Source: Sycobia sp. Sy_11
Lineage: Eukaryota; Arthropoda; Insecta; Hymenoptera; Epichrysomallidae
Reading direction: 5' to 3'
DNA length: 64,000 nt
NCBI GenBank assembly: GCA_018907035.1
Contig: JACCIC010000291.1
Location: 248,001-312,000, forward strand
Positions 36,759 through 50,066 of the stretch are shown here, in pieces (the stretch's first letter is position 1; every line of letters begins with the position of its first letter). The notes under the pieces were generated by a model, which searched no databases, was not told the DNA's origin, and saw only the letters and a list, made by a program, of their open reading frames with translations. Made by a program: the position numbers and the translations under genes.

Positions 36759-39700
36759 CATGCATATGCTCTTATCTTTTCAGACATAAACATAATACTT
36801 TCAGATAAAAAACAAATTATCAAATTATTTTCGTTTTAATTTATTTATCTCTCTAAATATCTACTTATTTTACCCTCTCCTTTAATTCTACTTCCATTCT
36901 GTGCTCTTTAATTTTAACGTTCACTGGCTCTTTGCTCGACGCGCTGAGACAGCTACGTATTTACAAGAAACCCTCTCGGAAAAAAGCTCGCAGATAAATT
37001 CTTCTTTCTCCACCGTTGTTATACTTTATACGCGCATTCATTGCCGTGAAAAAGATTTATTTCACGCGACCTTACATTCATCGCGCATATGCAGGGCGAA
37101 TGACGCATTCGCTCTATTGCTGAGAAACGATAGATTCCTTTCGCTATAGTCACGTAAAGTCTATATAGCAGCTGGAATAATGATTCGGACTAGACGTATA
37201 CGTAATAGCGAAATCAATCCAGGATAACCGAGAATATTTTTCCATTCATAAATTTAAAGACTACGTCGCTCGTTCGTCCCCGGTTAAAGCGAACTTTTTC
37301 CGTCTAATTTTGACGACCGAGGTAACACCGGAGAAACACTGAGAATTCCGTCACCGTGTAGGAATATTTCTTTTCTCCAGGCAAAATTTAAATTTTATTC
37401 GAAGTATTCAAATGTACGCTGGTAAAATATTTAATCATATTTTTAACAGCGTGGTGCTTCGAATAAAATTCCGTTTTAAAATAATGACTCGATAAGAGAA
37501 GGCGCACGTATAATCAACGCCGCTCGTACGGCGTCCCATATATATATATACATATATACATAGGCGGTCGTGTGCAACTTTCCCCCGCTCCGACGCGCAT
37601 TAACCCGCGATCAATCTTCTTCTGTTCCCCTGTATTATATATCTTCCACTATTTCCCGCGGCGAGCGTGTGCATCTACTTCGCTCTGCTTCCGCCGATCG
37701 CGCTCCGTTCCCACAAATGAACGCGCACCGAGTAATCGTCGTCCCGTCGCGACATCGGGAGATCCGATGCACCGCGGTATTTACCTCCTGCACTCGTCGT
37801 ATGTGCGCTCTCGCGCGAATTCAGTATGCATAAAAAGTTTCGCTTTCAGAGACATTTTTCCGAATGAGAAAACCTTGACGATACGTCGAAAATTCGCGCG
37901 CCGAATTAAGATTTTGGACGTTCCGAATTGGTCGCCGGTCGTTTTTAAAAATTACTGCATTGTTAATTCACGACGAGCCATTGACGTGGGTCGAAGGTAA
38001 ATCGATAATTTTCTCCTGACGTTCTTCTAAATATATCTCTGCAAACCGTTCAAATCCATGAATAATTTCTGCGGCAGATTATATCGATAAAAAAAAAATG
38101 AAGAGAGTTTAATAATAACTCTGTAGGAGATGGAATCTCGTTTATCCGTACCGTCTCTTGTACAATTAGGGTCGTGACTGCAGCTACGATAACGAATGTT
38201 ACCTAGGCAGTAGAAACGGTGAACAAGGCACAATAAGCATTCGGAAGAATATCGAGCAGAGATAACGTTATATATAATAGTAGATCATTAGCGTCTTACC
38301 ATTCCGGCCATACAGTATAAGATGGCCAAGAGTATCCTCAGCGGTAACTTGGCGGAGTAACTCCGGTGGGTCCACAGCCGATGGAGCCCTGCGGTGTTTC
38401 CGATTCCCGCTCCCGTTCCGTAGATGGCCGCTGTAATAGAGTAATGCGTCGCCTATTAAAACGTGCACTGCACAAAGCAGATAATTATAAAATGGATGGA
38501 TAAAAGTTCGAATAAAACGTTGAAGTATTTTCATTACAAAATCAAGATTGTGCTTATAGATAATATGGAAAAAAAAGTAAAGAAGAACTTTTAAAGAAGC
38601 TTAAACATCGACAGCTATTTGTAAAAATAAAACATGTATTTAACGCAAGGCTCGTTGCTCGTCCTATTTTTTTTATATCGTCTCTTTCTTAATTCTTGAA
38701 CTTAGCGCGACATTGCATCAACAAAAAAAAAAAAACGGTATTTAAAAGCACCAACGACGCTAGACAGCCAGATAATGATTCGTCCGCGTACCCTTCGATA
38801 GTGCCCCGCGGCTTTCGCCCCCGATAACTTTACGGCTCTACCCGTTCGAATGCTATATAACGCGGGACGGAACCGAGCCTCGTAAAAGCGCGCTCGCGAC
38901 TTTTCGAAAAGGGAGAAATCTCGTCGCGTCTACTGGGCGATTCCTCGGTCCCGCCTCGCGCTCCTTGATTTTTATCCGTTGCTCGCGCGATAAAAAGGCC
39001 CGTGATTGGCCGAGCGATCCGTCGGATCGACGGGATGACCCAATTTTTACGAGCATTACTGTCTCGACGATATATTTTTAATATATATATATATAAGCTT
39101 ACGTTTCTGAAGCACTTTATTAGAGTGGATATAAATTTGAAGCTACAGCTCTATTGCCATTATATTTCTTCCATGCTTTAAAATTTTATTTAAAGTGTCG
39201 AGTACACGAACATTTGCATAATTCAATAAATATTCCGGATTTGCGCCGTTACCCCGGGATATAAATGGCAAAAACGGAATATAAATCCTCCGTCCTTTCT
39301 GTACATGGAATATAACTCGCGCGAAAGACGCGAGGCGACGAGCAGCATCGTCGACGCGTCGAGCAACTGTATTTATATCGAGAATAGATCGGCGCAACGG
39401 AAGCCTCATGCAGCGAGGATTTACTAAATTATCTATTGAATTACATACAATATATTATACTTAAAGAGTTATGAAAAATTTTTTTCCCTTTCTTTGTCAT
39501 TCTTCTTTTCTTTTGTTTTTTTTTTTTAGAGAAAATGATCCGAGAAAGAGAGAAACTTTTTTGCCGAATGTTTTGTTCGACGTTGCTCCATACTTGCATT
39601 CAAGAATTTTTCTTTGAAATAATGCGTCACACACGTTTTTATCGATAAAGGATGGAGGACTTGAAAATTAGCAACTATTGTGAAAAAAAAACTCCTCGAA

Positions 39701-42473
39701 CAATGCACGGTATATCGAATGTAATAAGAAAAAATTAAAAAGTAAAACGAAAATCAAGCGTCAGACTGTTTCAACTTCAGATCACAGATTTTAACGATAT
39801 TTATTTCATTATATTTTTTATGTCTATAAACAAATCATTCTCGAAGCAATTTATTTTAACGATCAAAACTTTCTTCATAATAACGGCATAAATTCTGTGT
39901 TTTATATATATATATTTATATACATATGTACACGTGATTTTGCAGTAAATCTTTTTTGCGCTTTTTTGTTGAATGTTTTTGCATCATTTCTATTTACAAT
40001 GAAAATATGGTCAATGAAAATACCTGCGTAAAATAAAAAAAAAAGTAAGTAACATGAACGTGAGATAAAAATTTAGTGTTCTTATAGAATAAACGGTAAT
40101 CTGCATTGAACTCTTAAATACTTGGATATAATATTGTGATAAATATTGAGTAAGGCATCATGATGTCTATCACTAATTACATTTTAGAAATTTACAATCA
40201 AAAATATATTTACGACGATCGATTCAAAAAGGAGCAATATCTTCGTCAGTCCTACTTACGGCCATTTTATAAGTAAATATAATTGTACTGAAAGTCGGCA
40301 AAGACGATAAGTTTTGACAGTATTCGTATTTTAAGGAATTTTTTAAGGAATTTATTTTAAGGAATCGACGTAATATAAGTGTAACATTACAGTCGAGAAA
40401 TAGTATCCCGTGTAAAAATTCATTCTCGAATCTGAATTGTATTTGGCTAATTTTCCTCGTGTAATATCGGAATCGAGAAAGGAAATCTAGTCTTCTCTAT
40501 TGATTCCGATTTACCTCAATTTTTACAAATTAATAAAATTTATATATCGTTCCAATTTTCATCCAATTCGTCGATTCAATAAATAATTTATTAGCTCTTT
40601 TAATTTTTGTTTATGTAAAATAAAAAATTACATTCACGTATTTACGTATCGCGTACTCTTTTAATTGGTAAAAGTTTAAGAAATCTGAATATATCCGAGA
40701 GAGTAATAATTAAAATAAGATAATCATTAGATAATTGTAGAAAAATCTAACTCGGATCTGGCGAATATTATTATTCGACAGTCCGACCTACAGCGTTATT
40801 ATATTATAATTTCTCAAAAATCTCTTTGTTGGATTATCCAAATCTTGCTGAAATAATGCAACGAAAACTACTTGAGGTGGAAGCAATCTTATTACAACAC
40901 GCCTACTGTAGCGATGCGCGCTCGAACGGGTTTTGGTTCGCGGTCAGCGTTGCGGCTGTTTCGGATGGCCAGGGCCGCGCTTGTCTCACAACTGCCCTGC
41001 GTCTCCGCTGGGTTTTCCATATCCTACGTAACGATATTTAATGACCCTCCGAGAACCGAATTATTTCTTTTATATATTTATATATTTTTTTAGCTCAATA
41101 TAGAGCACTCGGGGCTATTGTTTTTAAACAGTTTAGTTAATATTTTGACAGTCTGCCTCATGGACAGACATTCCCTTCTCGTGTTGCAATGAATACTAAT
41201 TCAAAGTATGTTTGTCGCCCCCCCCTTGTTTGGGCCTCCTTATATCCATACATCATATTCAAATACAGATACTGAATCTCAATAATGTTGAAAAAATTTA
41301 TGGTAGTTTAGCGTCATTTATTGAATATATATTTGCCGAATGCAAGTAGGAGTAATTCACAAGCATAAAAATGAACTCATACAATCATAATACGGCCTCG
41401 CTTGGAAAAAGTTAATAAATATTGCAAATATAAAATTCATAAAGATGGAATTATTTCGGGTATTGGTGCGACGTACGCGTCGGCCGCGGTATCGATAAAG
41501 GAGCCCGCGAGCCGTGACTACGCGATCGATTTTCGATAATCAGTCTGGAAACTCGATTGGCACGCTTAAGAATCAAAGGATACTCGGGCGGTCCTTATAG
41601 ACGAATGAAATAATCAACGAGAGAGTCAAACGGATCTTAAATGCGCTGTTAAAACTCGACGAACTTCTGGTACGGTTTGGCGAATGTCACTTGTTTTAAT
41701 CATCGATTCGCGCTAATAATCGCGTACTTTTCGATTCAATTATCTCATAATAATTCTTGTTGAACGACAGTAATAATTTTCTATATCTGAAGCGAAAAAA
41801 GTAACAATACGATAATATTGAATGCTCTTATCGATTTGCCGAGTCTGTCTCTTCTTAAGTCATAATATGGTATTTACTATTATACCTTAGTCTCCCTGTA
41901 TTAATTACAAATTCGAAAATAAACAATAAAATGGACCGTATTGGCTTCATTTGCTCAATTTATATATCTCGCGCTAAATGTGGCTTCAATAATCATTTTT
42001 TTTTGATTTTACGTTTCATCCTACTCATCGCCGTAAATATTCAAAACTTTATACGAGTTGTAGTTTTCAAAATCTATCGAATGACGATCGGTGTTTTCTT
42101 CTTCTTGCCTCTACTGTTGTTTTTCTTTTTTTTTTTTTTTTCGTTTAAAGTAAGATTCAGAAAAAACACTCGATCGCCACAATCGCTGATGGTTCCGATG
42201 CCGCTGAGGAGAAAAAAGCCGCGCGAACTAACTGAATATCCAGGTGGGCAGCATCGCCTCGCGCGCCCGCGCGATCAGCCCGTAAAGCGCGACGACGTGC
42301 AGGAGCGCGAGGCCGATCGCCTTCGGCCAGATGACGGGCTGATGCTCGCGCACATCACCGACGAGGTCGCCCATGGATTGGGGCAGCGGAACGGAGTCCG
42401 ACCAAGCCGACTCCTCGGCGCTCTGGCCAGTAGTGGGCGGGGCGTTTGGCGGCGGCTCCTCGACCCCCTGCAT
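31602..42473 (-). CDS. Acyl-CoA desaturase (insect delta-9/delta-11 type), five coding exons
   Basis: Integral ER-membrane di-iron enzyme that puts a cis double bond into fatty acyl-CoA, using cytochrome b5 and oxygen. Coding exons in order: 42473-42233, 38430-38300, 33951-33746, 33242-33060, 31875-31602. All junctions are GT-AG and phases agree, giving 344 residues, normal for the family. Seen: histidine box 1 HRLWTH (97-102), box 2 HRIHH (134-138), NSFAH (241-245) and box 3 HNYHH (274-278), plus GEGWHNYHHVFPWDY and the AYDLKT tail motif. Hydrophobic stretches near 53-65, 76-95, 194-215 and 220-240 match the four-helix topology. The start is the first Met after an in-frame TGA 18 codons upstream. 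Odd: GLHRLW replaces the usual GAHRLW, and MAGMTPLHKW stands where many family members have AFQND(I/L)YEW, so this is a divergent paralogue. The substrate and double-bond position cannot be read from sequence; pheromone, cuticular hydrocarbon or general lipid roles are all possible. Confidence 0.93.
31876..33059 (-). other. Intron 4 of the desaturase
   Basis: About 1.2 kb, AT-rich, nothing else recognised. Intron 3 (33243-33745) is about 0.5 kb and also featureless. Confidence 0.7.
33060..33242 (-). CDS. Desaturase coding exon 4 (membrane segments 3-4)
   Basis: Completes Lys193, encodes 194-253 and gives two bases of Lys254. The acceptor is ttttttcag and the donor is AACAA|gtaact. Two hydrophobic segments flank FWGENW, followed by NSFAHMWG, whose Asn and His contribute to the di-iron site in the known mammalian SCD1 structure. 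Confidence 0.92.
33746..33951 (-). CDS. Desaturase coding exon 3 (histidine box 2)
   Basis: Encodes residues 125-192 and two bases of Lys193. The acceptor is gtttacag and the donor is GATAA|gttagt. It contains DHRIHHKFSETSADPHNA and RGFFFAHVGWL, the most conserved cytosolic part of animal acyl-CoA desaturases. The open frame continues past the donor into the intron; those extra residues are not part of the protein. Confidence 0.93.
34644..34770. repeat. (CT)n passing into (CTAT)n, desaturase intron 2
   Basis: More than 100 bp of CT-rich repeat ending in tetranucleotide CTAT units at about 34749-34770. Confidence 0.95.
35306..35354. repeat. (CA)n microsatellite, desaturase intron 2
   Basis: Perfect CA array followed by short TA-rich sequence. 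Confidence 0.95.
36705..36754. repeat. (CT)n microsatellite, desaturase intron 2
   Basis: Perfect CT array in AT-rich intron sequence. Confidence 0.95.
38300..38430 (-). CDS. Desaturase coding exon 2 (histidine box 1)
   Basis: Completes Thr81 and encodes residues 82-124. The acceptor is ctattacag and the donor is GGAATG|gtaaga. It carries the second membrane segment and HRLWTHRSY. A longer open frame over the same bases is out of frame with the protein and should not be used. Confidence 0.9.
38431..42232 (-). other. Intron 1 of the desaturase, with an internal CpG-rich patch
   Basis: About 3.8 kb. CpG-rich DNA at 38750-39060 carries TATATAA at 38854-38860 on the plus strand. Otherwise AT-rich; short frames such as 40826-41041 have no recognised family. 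Confidence 0.6.
42233..42473 (-). CDS. Desaturase coding exon 1
   Basis: Encodes residues 1-80 and the first base of codon 81. The first 35 or so residues are Pro/Ser/acidic and variable in this family; then comes the first membrane helix (AIGLALLHVVALYGLI). The donor reads TTCA|gttagt. An in-frame TGA at 42527-42525 with no intervening ATG supports the start at 42473. A plausible acceptor (tttgtttctag) puts the 5' end of this exon near 42558, so more 5' UTR probably lies further upstream. Confidence 0.88.
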
Positions 42474-42558
42474 GATCGCTGAGCCCGTGTACGATGTGCG
42501 CGCGTAGTTGATCGGAGCTCGGTATCAGTGATCCATGTGAATTGACCAATTTTTCAGC
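42474..42558 (-). promoter_or_regulatory. Candidate desaturase 5' UTR segment behind a splice acceptor
   Basis: On the minus strand, tttgtttctag|GC ends at 42559. It is followed by 85 bases containing an in-frame stop and then the ATG. This suggests that coding exon 1 is preceded by at least one non-coding exon. No promoter motif was recognised nearby. Confidence 0.4.
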
Positions 42559-43504
42559 CTAGAAACAAATATATACTATATGGGCATACATTTGAATAAT
42601 AATAATAATACTAATAAATCCTTATTGAAATATAACATCAATTAAAAATGTCTCGTGTAAAAAGCTATGTGTGTGTAAAAATATGCTATGTGGTGACACA
42701 AATATGATTGTTCACACTGTCGGATGGGTAATACACAGGGACAGTCATATATAAAGTTTGTATACAATTTGAAAAGTAGCAAATAGTTAGTACGATATGT
42801 GCCTTATACTACGCTGATTCAACGTTGAATCGAAGGGCATAAAAATTGAGAAAACGGCCGGAGATTTTGCGTGAAATCTAAGGAAGAATAGAAGAGAACA
42901 GACGACCGCAGCAAAGTAGTTTAAACAATCGTATTTTTAACAATTACATTATTATACAACTATAGTTACACATGTAATATACTTTTATATATATATATAG
43001 GCATTTCTCTTACATTAATATAATTGCATTAATGCGTGTTGATGCTGTGGACGACAGGTCGATGTTATAAATAAATAATACAGACGCTGCTGGTAAATTA
43101 TGTTAAACTTTTACATTTTTACTATTTGGTGAAAGATATATGTTTGAGGATAATTAAATCCATCCTTGGAATAAAAATTATGCGTGACATGTGTTAGCGC
43201 CTACCAAGTCATGATTGGTCTGCGTCACAATGCCGAGACTTAATAGAACAATCACTGTCGTACAATTTTGCGCCTGAAAAATGTACGTAATTAAGACGGT
43301 AACATTTGCTTCTGCCAAATATTATTGAATTTAAAAGTTTCTGCATCGGGATCAAGCAACAGCATCTATTCTATATCAATCATCGATAGACTATAATTGA
43401 TAGACGCAACCGTTGATGAGAATAAATGTATATATAGATATCTAGACCGCATTTCCTCGCAATACTACAAAAGTCAATGAATGATCAAGAAATAGGTAGA
43501 ATAT

Positions 43505-43545
<41 letters not shown>

Positions 43546-45097
43546 ATACTAAAAAAAATATATATTCACGTACTTCTAATAAGAGTCGTTAGCCGAACTC
43601 AACGGAATGAACTGAGAGTAGGCCCATCTTTAAAGCACAGCGCGCGCGCACAATCCCACATAGATAAGACGGGCGTGATCTTTTACCCGAATGCAACAGT
43701 AGTCGGTGCTATAAGAACATTCGGAATAATTTACGAATATATATATTATAGCCACCATCCGATATTATTCGCCTCGTTCCCAGGCGTAACACTCGCCTTT
43801 TTTTATTGATGTAATTCAAAAATATTGTTTCAATTTCAAAAATAGCGCCGATTCAACTCCGAATGGCTGTCGGCATGAAACTTTTATGGAATAAATCGAA
43901 CCTTATACTGCTAGTCGAATTACTGTCCCATCGCTTTGCCACGATTCGCTTGCCACGTACTTCTGTTATCTAAAATTATCGGCAATTAAATGTCTCGCTT
44001 ACCGCGCGATATTCTCCAACCCCACCTGCGCCCGCACGATCGGGCTTTTAATTACGATTACGAGCACGATTGGAGAAAAATGCACGGGTAGTACGAAATA
44101 TCCTTTGCGAAACGCGTGCTATTATCATTAGTTGAATTGTAGTAAGTATTTGGGAACTGCGAAAGGTCGATCTAAACGATACTGTAAACTGCGATAATTA
44201 TTGTTTTCCATTGAAAAGACTAATTCATTAAATTTTTGGCTTGCCATTTGTTTGCCATATTAAAAAAAAAAATCTCAAGCATTAATAATGATTTTTAAAA
44301 AAATTTATTACTAACAATTAGGTAGACAGCTACGAATAATTTAATCGCTTAAAACAAGAATTATTGAATGTTTACAAGAAATTAAATAAATATATATTAA
44401 TTCTTAAGGTTTATAAATATTAAAGTTTTGCTATTTTTAAAATTTTCGTTAAGACTTTTTCTGAAAAATATTTGGAATTCGACAAGCCAGCTTTTGCAAT
44501 TATAAAAATAGTCCAGTTTTTGTTAAAGGCCAAATCGCCTTACATACGAATAAAAGCTAAGTTGTCTCTGCCATCTTCAAGTTTCCAAATGAGACCGTGT
44601 AAAGTAAAACTGTAAAATTAGGTCGAAAGTCGGAAAGCAAATAATCAGCTTAGGGCGTCAGTTTGTAGCTTACGTTCATTCTTAGGAATTCCCTGTCTTC
44701 TAATAAAGACTATTAAATTTTAAAAGAAAAATCCGAGTCTTACAGTTTTACATTGTTACTTACATTTTATTAATTATGAATATTACACGGTCTCCAAATG
44801 ACAAGTATGAGCTTCAATGAAATAAATTAAAAATGTTTATCGATTTATTTAGCGAAAATCGAGGCGCGTGTCAATTTTGAAAGTACAAAAATAATACGAA
44901 ACTAAATAGGTAATGTACACATCGAAAATCGGTTCGACATATAATGAGTAAGCGTAACGTTTTTTCTTACATTATATCTTTATATATTTATTGTGCAAAT
45001 TTTTCGCTCTATAGATACTGAATGATGGACTATAACGTAGGTTATGTCGTTTGCTTCTACCAACTATAATTACATATATACATAACAGCCAACAGCC
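42559..45097. other. Region upstream of the desaturase
   Basis: No coding frame. A non-coding first exon and the promoter may lie here or further upstream. Short CpG-rich spots at 43590-43690 and 43990-44120. Confidence 0.4.
43507..43542. repeat. (CA)n microsatellite
   Basis: Perfect CA array upstream of the desaturase. Confidence 0.95.

Positions 45098-45177
<80 letters not shown>
45098..45177. repeat. (TC)n microsatellite of about 80 bp
   Basis: Perfect TC array, then tccctccctctctctctcc. Minus-strand frames here are only repeat translations. Confidence 0.95.
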
Positions 45178-45182
<5 letters not shown>

Positions 45183-46511
45183 CCCTCCCTCTCTCTCTCC
45201 CTGAAACGCAAAAGATAGCCAATATTCTCCCCGCAACTTTACGCAGACTATACCGGTTTTTTTCTTTGGACAATATATCCAATGTTGATTTAGCTAGATT
45301 TACCAGCGTAATCGACTGTAGTGAGCCGAAGCGCTTGCGGTGAAAGCACGAGACACATCGGTATCAATGTGAAATTTTACTTTAAACTAATTAACATAAC
45401 GCGAGAATGGAAAATTCAATATTGCCAATCTCTCACGTTATAAAAGCGATTGTAAGACATTGAATAAATAGTGAATTAAGTGAAGAGTAGTATTATAGTA
45501 TGAATAGTAGTATAGTATGAATAGTATTATAATAAAACTTAATTATTTTATCGATTCATTATTAGCTTAATTATCAAGAAGGCTGGAGTCAATAAACAAT
45601 TTATAATATTAATAAGCAGAGATAAAGTGTCTCGATAATTTACAAATCTTTCGATTCGTTTTGATCGACGCCTATTCTCATCAATTAAATCGCAGAGAAA
45701 ACTACTAGCACTCTTATATTTTTTGTCGCTGATACATTGAAATACTTAATATATTTTAATATTGGGTTTTAAAAACTGTAAGTTAAACAGGATGATTTAA
45801 TGACTGCCAAACAACATTATAAATTTAAATGAGACTCAAGTCTTGAATGAAAGAAAAATTTATTGTAAAGTCAAAGTTGTTCACTGAGTCACTGCGGAGC
45901 TCATCAGTAGGAATAAATGTAATAGATACAAAGTTTTTTATATATTCTAAAAAAAAGGAATTTTTTAATGTATAGTACAAGATAATTATAGATTTATAAT
46001 TATTAGACTATTTTATCTCTCTGCGTAAATGCAAAAATAGCTTACCTGTTTGTACTGATGAGCCCGACAGATGAATTTTAGATCTAAAGGTATAACATTA
46101 CTTTCAATGCATTTCCTTGTACAAAATAAGCTTGGTATTAAAATTTATAATTCGAAGTTTTGACTAACTTATTCACCATACCCAACATTTAGTTTATAAT
46201 CGCAAAAATTAATTGCTTATTTTCTTTTGAGAAAAATCATTTAAACGTTCGATTGTCAATGTTTTGATAAATTTGGTCTATTGAATATCTTTCATGTCGA
46301 AACTTGTAAATAGAAATTATAAATTCCGCCCTCTTCCACAAAAGGGCAGCCAACATAACTCAATAATCCTCTATAAATCAGACAGGACGAAAAGTTACGC
46401 GAATACAATGCTACAATGTAGTCAACGGAAGAAACTTTTGTTCAACGGGCCTCTCCAAATAAAATCGGAAATCTCCAGGGGCGGCTCTACCACGAATTCG
46501 AAATCGCAAGC

Positions 46512-46514
<3 letters not shown>

Positions 46515-46560
<46 letters not shown>
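46515..46560. repeat. (TA)n microsatellite
   Basis: Perfect TA array. Confidence 0.95.
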
Positions 46561-46564
<4 letters not shown>

Positions 46565-47678
46565 GTTGACCATACGTACACATCGACGAAACGATGATTC
46601 TTTATCCTGCATCCGAAATAAAAATAGTGCGCAGACGATCTACTCGGCGTCAGGTGCGAATAATCCAACGAATGAGGGTGACAATAATCTATTATTATAC
46701 CATTGGTGTAATGTATAAACTCGCGAGCATAGGCTTGCGGGAGGTTCGCATTTTTTCCCAGTTACTGCGCCAACTTCGTTCATGAATAGCTCGTCGATCT
46801 TGCTGTAAGAGATGGGAAATTGCATACAATTTTGTCCTCGTCAGTGATCAGATGCATTCGAGGCCCAGCGCACGGAACTGTATTATATAATATGTATGTG
46901 AACAAAGCCATTGAATTTGTCTCATTATTAATTAACAATTATCACTTATCTGCGAACAACATTGTTTATACTGTCTATTAAAGCACGAAACAATTATATC
47001 TACGGAACTAACGATTCATTTATTCATACATCAAAGCATATAGTGTAATAAAGTTATTCGCTTTCCGAAGTTACCACTGAAATTCTGATCTTCTCATCGA
47101 ATAAATCGTTTTTGGCAAAATATCGATATTACAAAACAGTGTTAAAAAATATATGAATAATCCCATTTCCAGGTGTAATTCTATAAATTGTAAAATTCAC
47201 TCGTATCTTGCTTGAAGTTCCATTGCAGGTTAAATACGGAGTGATGAAAATTCTGCAGCAGCTAAATTCTTTAAATAATTCTATAGTGTACGGTAATTGA
47301 TCAGTATTATATTAGTTTAGCACAAAATCATAATTTTTTTCTTTTTCAATTTTTCGAATAATTTCTGCCTTCACGTTCGATCGATATTTACAGATATATA
47401 TATATATTCCTCCAAAAATATATTGTGTATTATGATGTTCTCGAGTTGAGCTACTTCTCTATAGCTATATTTATACATAAATAATTCGAGTTGAATGTGC
47501 GTATATATAGATACTCTATATTATTTCGCGCTACTATAATGTTCCAAAACTTATATTAAATTATGCAAATGCAATACGTTTCACAAATTTCACTAGGCAA
47601 CAATCTTGAATTTCCCAGGGACGAGGACCACAAATAAAGCCCATCCATCTCGGAATTTATTGCGTGCGTCCTTGTCGC

Positions 47679-47679
<1 letters not shown>

Positions 47680-47729
<50 letters not shown>
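47680..47729. repeat. (GA)n microsatellite
   Basis: GA array with one AAG break. Confidence 0.95.
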
Positions 47730-47731
<2 letters not shown>

Positions 47732-49366
47732 AGGAGATAGAGTGAGAAAACGTCCAAATAAATGACCGAATTTCTCATATGTAGGCCTACGAGAATGAAA
47801 GAAATAGAATTTTCTCGTGCTACTCTCCCCGATAATAATAATTCACGCCAGAATGTCTTGTACAGCATCGGCCAGAGGTGGTAATCCGCTGACTCATGCA
47901 AAAAAAAACATAATTTTATTTTCTCTGTTTTCTTTCGCTATCCTCCACACCTTTATTTGTTCCGCCAGCTCTTCGTAATGTAGCTTTGATTCCGAGTTAG
48001 CTGAACTTCACGTCCTTTAGACTTCCGTACGTTCGTGTACAGAAATGTATTTTTCGGTTCGCTCGACATTACATTTATATGAACGTTGCTGGAAGACTGT
48101 CTTGTTTTCAACCTATGATAAGAAATGAATTGCGCTCTCTTATATGAGAAGGAAATTGTTAGTGACAAATAGAAAATGTAACTTTTATCTCAGGTCAAGA
48201 ACTTGTGTTTGCTATGATTTTGCTGTAATAATAATTCTTACGTATCATTTAATAAATCTCATTTTTGATTCGTAAATAACGTTATTATTAAAAAGATCCA
48301 TATGATTTTTAGAAAATTCAATACTTAACGATAAGTATCACAGATTTTATACAAAACTTGGACTATTCACTATACAAGTACAATTCAGATTCTGCATCAT
48401 GATTGATGGATTTGGTATATGTTTATTTGAAACGTAGTCGCACAGACAGAAAGGATGCTACACGATTACATTGCTCGAAAATGGTAATTATTGCAAAAAA
48501 TTGAGTAAAACTATTTTCACCCATTCACTACTAATTTAGACCAAGTTGTTGATTAAACAGGTGGTATATTCATTCGTTTGCTGAAACACTTTCCAATCAA
48601 CAAGATCGCATTGAAGGGAAATAAATACGAATATTCGCATCGACAAGAAATAAAAATCAGATGAAGCAAAAATCATTCACTGTGCCACAAAATAAAAAAT
48701 ATCAACAGCCGAATGTACATCGGCAACTGTCGAAAGCCATCGAACGCGATCAAGCACTCGATCATCAACCGGCAATTTTATGGCTTCCGTATTTTGTTCT
48801 CTCCGTGGATGTTATTGCGCTTGGATTGCCCTGAGTATGAGAAATGTATAAAAAACAGAATAATGCATCAGGTTACACGTGAAGTAAAACGATTGCCAAC
48901 TTACATTAAATACGCTTCGAAATACTTTCAGAGCCAGAATACTCTCTGGGCGTGACCCGCCCTATATAACTATTGGCTGTTTACACAATGTTAAAAAAAA
49001 TTACATTAAATTTAATTTATATGAAACATTCAAAAATTCATGCATTTTGCATTGAAAGTAATGCAGAATGTATTGGATAATTGTTCATGAAATATTAGAC
49101 TGCCTTCATTACTCTTCGATGATTATAACTTGCTGAATAGAGTTAAATTTTGTTTAAAAATTTTTTCACTTCATTAGTTATAGGCTGGGAGCTTGTTGAA
49201 CGATGTGTTTATATCCGTTAAGTTGCCATATCGACGAAAAATCCTTCGTTATCAATGATAATCAATCATTCTGGAACTGTACCGGTCAATTGGAGATGCC
49301 GGCTACACGAAATTTCAATCCTAATGCAGTAACCAGGCGCCGAGCCGCGATATTAACGATCGTAAT

Positions 49367-49370
<4 letters not shown>

Positions 49371-49411
<41 letters not shown>

Positions 49412-49700
49412 CAATCTATAATCGACCCCGCCGTTAATTGCTTAACTATAGAACTATAACACGATCCCGCGGTATAAACCTCGTCAAAGTCCATCCAAGC
49501 CTATTCGAGAATCCCCTATAATATCGGCGAATATCATAGTGAAACTCGTTATATAATCGTGCGTATATCGACGATGGTGTACGTATGCGACTGCTCTTGC
49601 AACGAAGCTATAGAATGCCGAACGGGGAGGGGATAATAATAATAATAATAATCATATTTCCGATCCTCGGGCGCGCGCTCGCGCTGCCCTGTAATGCATG

Positions 49701-49750
<50 letters not shown>

Positions 49751-50066
49751 ATAGGAGTGAACGAGCCGCACGACTCCCGCGATCCGCGCGGCTAACCGCA
49801 TGGCTCTCCGCCATCGAGCAGATCGAGCTATACTCGATCTCGCGGACACTTGTGCGACGCAGATACTGACCTAACCGCTGCGCTAATACGCATATGCATA
49901 TATACTGAAATTACATCACCGGCTGGGATAGAGAAAAAGGAGTGCCGAGAGTGAGAGAGAGAGAGAGAGAGGCGGCTGAAAGTAATATTCGCTGTCTTTT
50001 TAGTCGAGCTAAAGGCAGGCTTATTTTCTCGGTCCTCCCATGGCAGAAAGAAAGGAAGAAAAAAAA

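Larger units (their letters stand above)
33952..38299 (-). other. Intron 2 of the desaturase
   Basis: About 4.3 kb with CT, CTAT and CA microsatellites and a CpG-rich patch at 37560-38010 whose frames have no recognised family. Flanking exon phases (0/0) and the unbroken family alignment need no extra exon. Confidence 0.65.
45178..49370. other. Intergenic DNA with weak ORFs only
   Basis: AT-rich with TA and GA arrays. An 80-codon plus-strand frame (48713-48955) has balanced composition but no recognised family. Confidence 0.45.

Noticed and set aside
38268..38534. 88-codon minus-strand frame over desaturase exon 2
   Set aside because: Wrong frame; the correct frame gives HRLWTHRSY between good splice sites.
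41931..42482. 183-codon plus-strand frame
   Set aside because: Antisense to desaturase exon 1, with a Phe-rich T-tract portion.
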